Of a stretch of 64,000 bases of DNA, positions 58,025-64,000 are shown piece after piece. The first letter of the stretch is position 1, and each line of letters starts with the position of its first letter. A program made the translations under genes and the position numbers. The notes below the pieces were generated by a model. It made no database searches. It was not told where the DNA came from and saw only the letters and a list, made by a program, of their open reading frames with translations. The stretch comes from Desulfobulbus alkaliphilus (GTDB taxonomy: Bacteria; Desulfobacterota; Desulfobulbia; Desulfobulbales; Desulfobulbaceae). The stretch spans positions 1 through 64,000 of the forward strand of contig NZ_JAFFQC010000003.1 in NCBI RefSeq assembly GCF_016918545.1. Direction: 5' to 3'.

Positions 58025-58060
58025 AAAAAATCTCCAGACCCCCGAAGGGGCCTGGAGATT
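58025..58060 (-). terminator. Rho-independent terminator after aprA
   Basis: Minus strand AATCTCCAGG-CCCC-TTC-GGGG-TCTGGAGATT followed by a T tract. A stem of about 14 bp with a small internal mismatch, 35 bases beyond the aprA stop. It would separate aprBA from qmoABC transcripts or reduce qmo expression relative to apr. Confidence 0.9.
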
Positions 58061-58094
58061 CCTGGTACCATCAACGAACAATATCCTCTCGGAA

Positions 58095-60110
58095 TCAGAT
58101 CCAAGGTTCGGTTTCGATGATGTTGATGCAATTGACCTTTTCACACTTCCACTCTTTGGTCTTGGGATCAAAGGTGGAGTTGACGAAGACCTTCCAGTTC
58201 TCGTCGTCACAGGTCGGATAGTCGGAGCGATAGTAGAATCCAGGATAGCGGGATTCCTTACGGAACTCGATGTGACGGATATGGGTCTCCACACACCAGA
58301 TGCGGTGGTAGTTCTCCCAGGCCCGGAGGAGTTCATGCAGGTCGCCGGCTGCCATTTTTTCAGCATCCTCGCGCATCATCTGGAGCAGATCCAGACAGAT
58401 GTTGAGCAGTTTGCCGGAGGTCATGTAATAGGTAGCGACACCACCGCCATATTCGTCGGTGGCCTTCATCAGCCGCATCATCAAGCCAGAGGGTTTGATA
58501 TAGTTGGGATTGACATCAACAGCGGTGGACAAATCCTTGAACTCATGATATCGCTTGACCGGTGCGTAGACTTCATCGGCCAGTTCCTGGGGAGTCTGGG
58601 CCAGTTCCGGCTGAAAGTCGGCATTGTCACGGCAGTACTTGACCATCTGCTTGGCACAGATACGGCCTTCTGCGTGGGATCCGGAGGAGAATTTATGTCC
58701 GGAGGCGCCAACACCGTCACCGGCGGTGAACAGTCCGTTGACAGTGGTCATACGGTTATAGCCCCACTTGTACTGATGTGAGCGGGGACCATCAACTACA
58801 GGTACCCAGTCTTCTTCAGGACCGGAGGTCCAGATACCGCAGCAGCCGGAGTGGGATCCCAGCATGTAGGGTTCAGTCGGCATGATCTCAGATCCGACTT
58901 TTTCCGGCTCGATGTTCATACCGGCCCACAGCCCGGCCTGACCAACGGACATGTCAAGGAAGTCTTCCCACGCCTCGGACTCGAGGTGTTTCCAGAACTT
59001 CTTCACTTCCTTCTCGTCCTTACCGGCAGCGCGCATGTCATCGAGGAACGCATTCAAAGCAACATCGGTGGCCATGTAGATCGGGCCGCGGCCAGCTTTG
59101 AGCTCATTGATCATGAGGTGGTTACGCAGACAGGTCGGAGTGACCGGAGAACCACCGTATGGCATGAATTTGCCAAGCTCGTCTTTCACATCCGGGCTGT
59201 TGGCATAGAATTCGCCCAGACCGTTCTGAACTTTGGCTTTGAACAGAAGGAACCAGGCGCCAACGGGACCATATCCGTCTTTGAAGCGGGCGGGGGTGAA
59301 GCGGTTTTCCATCATGGTCAGGGTTGCACCGACCTGAGCGCACATGGTGTAGGTGGAGCCAGCGTTCCAGATCGGATACCAGGCACGGCCCTTGCCTTCA
59401 CCGACCGATCGTGGGCGGAAAATGTTGACCGCGCCACCGCAGGCAACCAGTGCGGTTTTACACTTGTAGACGTGTACCTTGTTTTCACGCATGGAGAAAC
59501 CAACGGCACCGGCGACGGTGTTTTCGCGATTCTTGTCGAGCAGCATCTTGACGATGAAAACACGCTCATGGATGTTGTCCTCACCCAATGCTTTTTTAGC
59601 GGGTTCGGCAACGATGCACTTGTAGGACTCTCCGTTGATCATGATCTGCCATTTACCGGTCCGTACCGGGGTACCACCTTCGCGCAGAGTTTTGGCAGGC
59701 TTGGCGCCGTCGAGGTTGTGGCCGTGCTCGTCTTTCTTCCAGATGGGCAGACCCCATTCTTCAAACAGCTTGACAGACTCGTCCACGTGACGACCGAGGT
59801 CATAGATAAGGTCTTCACGGACAACGCCCATCAGGTCGTTGCGCACCATCTTGACATAATCTTCGATGGCGTTTTCGCCGATGTAGGTGTTGATGGCGGA
59901 AAGGCCCTGGGCCACTGCACCGGAACGTTCGAGAGAGGCCTTGTCCACGAGGATGATTTTCATCCCTTCGGGGGCCCATTTGGTGATTTCAAATGCAGTA
60001 CCGCAGGCAGCCATACCACCGCCAACAATCAGTACATCACAGCTGTGCTCTACAATCTCCGGATCGACTTCAGCGAGTAGCTCGCCTTTCGGCTTGTTAG
60101 GTAATGCCAT
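58095..60110 (-). CDS. aprA: Adenylylsulfate reductase alpha subunit
   Basis: 671 residues. FAD-containing subunit reducing APS to sulfite and AMP in dissimilatory sulfate reduction (or the reverse in sulfur oxidation). N-terminal FAD motif CDVLIVGGGMAACGTAFEI, substrate/flavin region RSGAVAQGLSAINTYIGENA, and LVACGGAVNIFRPRSVGEGK are visible; the C-terminal AprA-specific part includes HIEFRKESRYPGFYYRSDYP. The reductive type is favoured because qmoABC is adjacent. 63 bases downstream of aprB. Confidence 0.97.
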   Translation of the reverse strand: MALPNKPKGELLAEVDPEIVEHSCDVLIVGGGMAACGTAFEITKWAPEGMKIILVDKASLERSGAVAQGLSAINTYIGENAIEDYVKMVRNDLMGVVREDLIYDLGRHVDESVKLFEEWGLPIWKKDEHGHNLDGAKPAKTLREGGTPVRTGKWQIMINGESYKCIVAEPAKKALGEDNIHERVFIVKMLLDKNRENTVAGAVGFSMRENKVHVYKCKTALVACGGAVNIFRPRSVGEGKGRAWYPIWNAGSTYTMCAQVGATLTMMENRFTPARFKDGYGPVGAWFLLFKAKVQNGLGEFYANSPDVKDELGKFMPYGGSPVTPTCLRNHLMINELKAGRGPIYMATDVALNAFLDDMRAAGKDEKEVKKFWKHLESEAWEDFLDMSVGQAGLWAGMNIEPEKVGSEIMPTEPYMLGSHSGCCGIWTSGPEEDWVPVVDGPRSHQYKWGYNRMTTVNGLFTAGDGVGASGHKFSSGSHAEGRICAKQMVKYCRDNADFQPELAQTPQELADEVYAPVKRYHEFKDLSTAVDVNPNYIKPSGLMMRLMKATDEYGGGVATYYMTSGKLLNICLDLLQMMREDAEKMAAGDLHELLRAWENYHRIWCVETHIRHIEFRKESRYPGFYYRSDYPTCDDENWKVFVNSTFDPKTKEWKCEKVNCINIIETEPWI

Positions 60111-60173
60111 ATTTTTATCTCCTAATATCTTATTTTAAAAAGAATCTCAGTTCTTCACCCGGCTGGAAACAAG

Positions 60174-60599
60174 TCAGGCCAGCTTGGTGGGGGCTGGCAG
60201 ATTGCTCTCGAGCAGCAAACACTCGTCATCCAGATTTGCTCCTCTTTCACCTGGATACTCATTGGCAGCACCCTCAGCCGTTGTCCGAATGGGGAACTTG
60301 AAGCGCTTGATCTGGCCGTTGCGGAACTTGACGGTCCACATGATGGAGTCAGACGAACGCATTGGATGCACCTGGCCTCCCAACGGTACAAAGTCGTCAT
60401 AGCCGCGCACGAAAATTGCGCCCTGCGGACAGATCTTAACGCAGGAATGGCACTCCCAGCATGCATCGGGCTCCTGATTGTAGGCCTTCATTTCCTGGAC
60501 ATTCAGGACCATCAGATCATTGGGGCAGATGTACATACAGGCGGTCTTGTCGCCACCTTTGCAACCATCACATTTTGCAGGTTCTACGTAACTTGGCAT
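60174..60599 (-). CDS. aprB: Adenylylsulfate reductase beta subunit
   Basis: 141 residues. Ferredoxin-like subunit with two [4Fe-4S] clusters: Cys10, 13, 21, 25 (KCDGCKGGDKTACMYICP) and Cys47, 50, 53, 57 (CWECHSCVKICP). The C-terminal tail that wraps round AprA is present (RFKFPIRTTAEGAANEYPG). GAGGAGG precedes the ATG. First gene of the apr block; no sat gene is found upstream in this window. Confidence 0.97.
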   Translation of the reverse strand: MPSYVEPAKCDGCKGGDKTACMYICPNDLMVLNVQEMKAYNQEPDACWECHSCVKICPQGAIFVRGYDDFVPLGGQVHPMRSSDSIMWTVKFRNGQIKRFKFPIRTTAEGAANEYPGERGANLDDECLLLESNLPAPTKLA

Positions 60600-60993
60600 T
60601 AAACTACCTCCTCACTTGGATTTTCCATTATGGCTTCCAACCCTGAAAGCCCATAACCTTTTTCTTCTTGATGCAAGAATAACGAATTCACATTGCTGAC
60701 AAACCATCCGTTTTTCGCCTCGACCAGATGCAAAGCGCTGTGCATTTTTCTTGTCTTTCCAGACAGTTTACAACCAACCAAAAAATGAACAACCACTCAT
60801 TCTGGACCGTGAACTTCTTTTAATTTGTTGCCCTTTCAAAGTCAAGAAAAATCGTCAAAACAACCTTAAACAGCAAAACTTAATAAAAGCATCAGAATTA
60901 TGGATATATATTGTCGGCAGGCTCGCCAAACACGGGAAAACAAGGACTGGCACGCCTGAACCATTGAGCTATGCACGGAAAAGGCTCTTTTAT
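60600..60993. other. aprB upstream region
   Basis: 394 bases between ftsK and aprB. A probable promoter is at 60817-60845, giving an aprB leader of roughly 200 bases. A 65-codon open frame (60599-60796, minus) ends over the aprB start, but nothing in it is recognisable and I do not call it. At about 60951-60985 the minus strand reads TGCATAGCTCAATGGTTCAG, like a tRNA D-arm, without the rest of a tRNA. Confidence 0.55.
60817..60845 (-). promoter_or_regulatory. Candidate promoter of aprBA
   Basis: Minus strand TTGACT (60845-60840), 17-base spacer, TAAAAG (60822-60817). The -35 is good and the -10 matches TATAAT at four of six. A second TTGACG sits ten-odd bases upstream. AT-rich surroundings support a promoter, but strength is unknown. 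Confidence 0.45.
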
Positions 60994-63168
60994 TTACGTT
61001 TCTTCGGTATACGCGGAACGGACCAGGACCTCGCGCGGTCGGGAACCGTCAGCCGGTCCGACAATGCCTTCCTTTTCCATGATCTCGATCATCCGCGCGG
61101 CCCGGTTATAGCCAACCCGCAACCTCCGCTGCACCATGGAAATAGAGGCCTGCCCGGTTTCGGTGACCACAGCCACGGCTTCATCATATTTTTCGTCATA
61201 GGGTTCGCCTTCCCCTTCCACGCCCACGGACTCCTCTTCGACAACCTGAAGAACGGTTTCATCATATTCGGCTGTCCCCTGTTCCTTGAGGAAAGCAACG
61301 ATCCGTTCGGTTTCCTGCTCGGAAATGAAGGCCCCATGAATGCGCTGCAGTTTGGCCGCCCCCGGGGGGAGAAAAAGCATGTCCCCCATGCCGAGGAGAT
61401 GTTCGGCGCCGGACCCGTCGAGAATGGTTCGTGAATCGACCTTGGAAGACACTTTGAAAGAAATTCTGGTAGGGAAATTGGCCTTGATCAAACCGGTGAG
61501 TACATCAACGGAAGGGCGCTGAGTGGCAAGAATGATGTGCATGCCGGCAGCCCTGGCCATCTGGGCCAAGCGGGCGATGGAGGTCTCCACGTCTTTGGAG
61601 GCCACCATCATCAAATCGGCGAGTTCGTCGACAATAATAACGATATACGGCAATTTTTCTTCCGCAACCTGGTTGTAGGAGGCAAAGGATTTGACCCGTT
61701 TTTCCTCCAGGAGACGATATCGTCGCTCCATCTCACGTACAGCCCAGAGAAGGGCCCTGGATGCCATTTTCGCTTCAACAACCACCGGGTGGAGGAGATG
61801 GGGAATATCATCGTACATGGACAATTCAATCCGTTTGGGATCGATCATCAGCAATCGGACGTCGTCCGGGCTGGCCTTGAATAGAATCGAGGCGATAAAA
61901 GCATTGATGGCCACCGACTTTCCGGCTCCGGTGGCACCGGCGATAAGCAGATGCGGCATGCGGACCAGATTGGTGATGACTGGTCTGCCAATAACATCGA
62001 ATCCCAACCCCAGGCTGAGCATGGATGTCGCGTCCCGATATTCGGGTGTCATGAGAATGTCACGCAGATACACTGTCTTGCGGACTGGATTGGGGATTTC
62101 GATGCCAATGGCCGCTTTACCGGGAATGGAGCCGACAATCCGCACCCGATCCACCTTGAGGACCATGGCGAGGTCGTCGGCCAGGGTGACGATCTTGTTG
62201 ATCTTCACCCCGGGTGCCGGAGAGAACTCATAGGTGGTGACCACAGGTCCAGGCGAAATACCGGCAACGGTTCCCTGCACCCCGAAATCCTGGAGTTTGG
62301 CGATCAAGGTATCGCTGACCTCGTAATAATGCTCCCGACTGACCTCAAGATCACTCTGATCGCCAGAATCCAGCAGAGAAAGGGGGGGTAAGCGAAATGC
62401 ACCACGCCTGGAGGATTTTCGAAGCACATCCTGCCGGTCCGTCTCGTCGATTTGCACCACGGGGACCGGGTCATGTACAGCGGGAACGGAAAAGGGCTCG
62501 GTGTCGGCCACCTTATTTTCCTTGCTCCTCCCTCGCCCGGCTGAAACGCTTGCCTTAGTTCTTCTCGCCAACGGCGCAGTTCCGCTGCTCTCACCTGTGT
62601 CCTTTTCCCCCATGTCGACAACCGGCTTTCGCGCCAATAATCGCAATATGCCGAAAGGAGAAAACCTGACCGCGGCCATCAGTGAAAAAATCAACAGCAG
62701 ACCAAGCACCAGGGCGGTGCCCACGGAACCGAGATAGCTGTTGAGTAAGGTCCAGATCAAAACTCCGAGATAGCCGCCCGGGGCAATGAATTCCGCGGGA
62801 AACAGAAGATGGTCAAAGGCCCCGAACAACCCGGAGGAACTGAGCATGATCCCTGTAACACCGATGACGACGGCGGGAAGGCGCCTGCTTTGCGGTCGGG
62901 AAAAGAGAACCGAGCCGGCGGCATAGATGAGTATGCAGACCGGAAAAAGAGCAATGAGCCCGAGAAATGAAAAGAGATACCAGGCGGTGTAAAAGCCGAA
63001 CGTACCGCACCAATTGTCGGCGGGTTGCTGTAGATGCGGTTCCGACTCGAGGAGGGGCTGCATATAACTGACCAGGCAGGTCAGAAGAAAAAGGGCCAGG
63101 AACAGCAGGAGAAGGGAGAAAACCTCCTGCAGCCTCCTGGTTTGAGGAATTGGTTCGGTTACATTCAT
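60994..63168 (-). CDS. ftsK: DNA translocase FtsK/SpoIIIE family
   Basis: 724 residues, the compact form. About four membrane segments lie in the first 180 residues, followed by a short charged linker and the motor: Walker A AGATGAGKSVAIN, Walker B VIIVDELADLMM, LATQRPSVDVLTGLIKANFP, and ISFKVSSKVDSRTILDGSGAE. The C-terminal gamma winged helix that reads KOPS is present (ASISMVQRRLRVGYNRAARM). Moves and resolves chromosome termini at the septum. Repeat copy E lies upstream, between it and nusB. Confidence 0.96.
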   Translation of the reverse strand: MNVTEPIPQTRRLQEVFSLLLLFLALFLLTCLVSYMQPLLESEPHLQQPADNWCGTFGFYTAWYLFSFLGLIALFPVCILIYAAGSVLFSRPQSRRLPAVVIGVTGIMLSSSGLFGAFDHLLFPAEFIAPGGYLGVLIWTLLNSYLGSVGTALVLGLLLIFSLMAAVRFSPFGILRLLARKPVVDMGEKDTGESSGTAPLARRTKASVSAGRGRSKENKVADTEPFSVPAVHDPVPVVQIDETDRQDVLRKSSRRGAFRLPPLSLLDSGDQSDLEVSREHYYEVSDTLIAKLQDFGVQGTVAGISPGPVVTTYEFSPAPGVKINKIVTLADDLAMVLKVDRVRIVGSIPGKAAIGIEIPNPVRKTVYLRDILMTPEYRDATSMLSLGLGFDVIGRPVITNLVRMPHLLIAGATGAGKSVAINAFIASILFKASPDDVRLLMIDPKRIELSMYDDIPHLLHPVVVEAKMASRALLWAVREMERRYRLLEEKRVKSFASYNQVAEEKLPYIVIIVDELADLMMVASKDVETSIARLAQMARAAGMHIILATQRPSVDVLTGLIKANFPTRISFKVSSKVDSRTILDGSGAEHLLGMGDMLFLPPGAAKLQRIHGAFISEQETERIVAFLKEQGTAEYDETVLQVVEEESVGVEGEGEPYDEKYDEAVAVVTETGQASISMVQRRLRVGYNRAARMIEIMEKEGIVGPADGSRPREVLVRSAYTEET

Positions 63169-63239
63169 CCGGTGATCGTGTGCTGCGGGAATCGTTTCGA
63201 CAGAACCCTGGACAACCAGGCCGCGAGAACAGACGATTT

Positions 63240-63458
63240 CCTCAATCCGTGAAGGCGGCGTTGATGTTTTGGATATATTTGCCTGTAATCAGGGTATAAG
63301 TGTAGATACATTTTTCGTAGAACGCCTTCACCTGTCGCCCTTCGGGGCTTCCGTCCGCACGCTATCTTAGTAGCCCGTACCTGTTCGATAAAGTGTACTT
63401 TCATCGAGCGGCCGCGAGCAACAAAGCTGACGCACGGATGAACGCTGACGGATTCAGG
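63240..63458 (-). repeat. Dispersed inverted-repeat element, copy E (long form, inverted)
   Basis: 219 bp between nusB and ftsK. Begins CCTCAATCCGTGAAGGCGG and ends CGCTGACGGATTCAGG. Core CACCTGTCGCCCTTCGGGGC and the long-form hairpin TTCGATAAAGTG..CTTTCATCGAGCGG. Flanked by exact 5-bp direct repeats GATTT (63235-63239 and 63459-63463), the right one touching the nusB stop codon. Confidence 0.85.
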
Positions 63459-63461
63459 GAT

Positions 63462-63881
63462 TTATCGCGGTGCGGCCTGAACGGCATCAAGGATACCGTT
63501 GATAAAAGCCACTGAGTCGTCCACTGAGTAGCGCTTGGCAATCTCCAGGGCCTCATTGATGGCGACCTGGGCCGGTGCCTCATCAGTATATCGCATTTCG
63601 AAAATGGCAATACGGAGAATATTGCGGTCAACCAGAGACATACGCTCGACCCGCCAATTATGGGAATGGGCAGCCAGAAGCGTATCAACCGTCGCCAGGT
63701 TTGAGCAGATTCCCAAGATCAGGTGGCGTCCGTACTCAAGGGCCTTGCGATTGACATCGAACAGCTGGCAGAACAATTCCAGGTCTGCTGCCACTGCTTC
63801 CACTGTATTGGCATGCTCCTGGAAATCACGACTGAAAAGAAACTGCAGGGCCAGTTCCCGTGATTTACGACGAATACCCAT
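63462..63881 (-). CDS. nusB: Transcription antitermination factor NusB
   Basis: 139 residues, all-helical. Partner of S10 (NusE) in rRNA antitermination. Signatures: MGIRRKSRELALQFLFSRDF, RMSLVDRNILRIAIFEMRYT, APAQVAINEALEIAKRYSVD and AFINGILDAV, which together cover the NusB fold. It follows ribH by about 75 bases, a common pairing, and is followed immediately by repeat copy E. Confidence 0.96.
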   Translation of the reverse strand: MGIRRKSRELALQFLFSRDFQEHANTVEAVAADLELFCQLFDVNRKALEYGRHLILGICSNLATVDTLLAAHSHNWRVERMSLVDRNILRIAIFEMRYTDEAPAQVAINEALEIAKRYSVDDSVAFINGILDAVQAAPR

Positions 63882-63955
63882 GCAACCCCTACTGGAATAT
63901 CACGGTAAAGCCGGAGTTCAACGTCCCGCTGATGATAAACCGTTTGTCAATGATG

Positions 63956-64000
63956 TTACTGGATCACTTCCAGCAGATTGATCATTTCCAAAGCAGCCAC
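63956..64000 (-). CDS. ribH: 6,7-dimethyl-8-ribityllumazine synthase, C-terminal fragment
   Basis: Only the last 14 codons are inside the window: VAALEMINLLEVIQ then TAA (63956-63958). The AALEM-NLL pattern matches the C-terminus of RibH, and ribH is the usual neighbour upstream of nusB. Identification rests on this short match plus context; the rest lies beyond the window edge. Confidence 0.65.
   Translation of the reverse strand: MAALEMINLLEVIQ

Noticed and set aside
58851-60080. 409-codon plus-strand frame opposite aprA
   Set aside because: It lies fully inside aprA, which has complete family motifs; the opposite frame has no start signal or recognisable domain.
60599-60796. 65-codon frame ending over the aprB start codon
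   Set aside because: Its end coincides with the aprB ribosome-binding site and its residues match nothing; a leader peptide cannot be excluded but there is no positive evidence.
1-64000. CRISPR arrays, prophage or defence islands
   Set aside because: No regularly spaced short repeats and no phage, restriction or toxin-antitoxin genes were seen; nearly all genes are universal housekeeping genes.

Overview
The window comes from a sulfate-reducing member of the Desulfobacterota, most likely Desulfobulbales. It encodes both subunits of APS reductase (aprBA) and the QmoABC electron-transfer complex, plus a Gram-negative housekeeping set (rseP, cdsA, uppS, non-mevalonate isoprenoid genes). The order-level placement is inference from gene content and was not tested by a tree. 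Base composition is roughly balanced. Almost every gene lies on the minus strand, so the long transcription units read from high to low coordinates.

Layout from low to high coordinates. 1-642: the 3' end of a transposase gene and a gene-free flank. 643-3368 (+): rlmKL and a Nudix hydrolase, overlapping by ATGA. 3431-18346 (-): a housekeeping run whose transcription order is rpsB, tsf, pyrH, frr, uppS, cdsA, dxr, rseP, tsaB, ispG, proS, rel, smr, rph. It covers translation, UMP and isoprenoid/phospholipid precursors, tRNA modification and the stringent response. 18703-19467: a YkgJ-like cysteine-cluster gene lying just beyond a strong terminator. 19543-50994 (-): one ribosomal/RNA polymerase supercluster, in transcription order rpmG, tRNA-Trp, secE, nusG, rplK, rplA, rplJ, rplL, rpoB, rpoC, rpsL, rpsG, fusA, tuf, then the complete S10, spc and alpha operons. 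51077-52833: a second tuf behind four tRNA genes, Thr(TGT)-Tyr(GTA)-Gly(TCC)-Thr(GGT). This is the arrangement known from the E. coli tufB operon. 53061-60599 (-): aprBA then qmoABC, each block with its own terminator. 60994-64000 (-): ftsK, nusB and the last codons of ribH.

The clearest structure not explained by genes is a dispersed intergenic repeat with terminal inverted repeats near CCTGAATCCGTGA. It is present in five copies: two short forms of about 135 bp and three long forms of about 218 bp. Two copies have exact short flanking direct repeats and two more have imperfect ones, so it looks like a MITE-type element. Copies sit inside the dxr-rseP, tsf-rpsB, rph-smr, smr-rel and nusB-ftsK gaps. 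One copy supplies the stop codon of the smr gene.

Other points worth attention are a long RelA/SpoT protein whose hydrolase active site is lost while its synthetase keeps the RXKD signature of bifunctional enzymes; an EF-G with an unusual domain IV loop; two nearly identical tuf genes; and a strong hairpin without a T-tract between qmoB and qmoC. I did not find a defence system, CRISPR array or prophage. Most of the window is conserved core genome.
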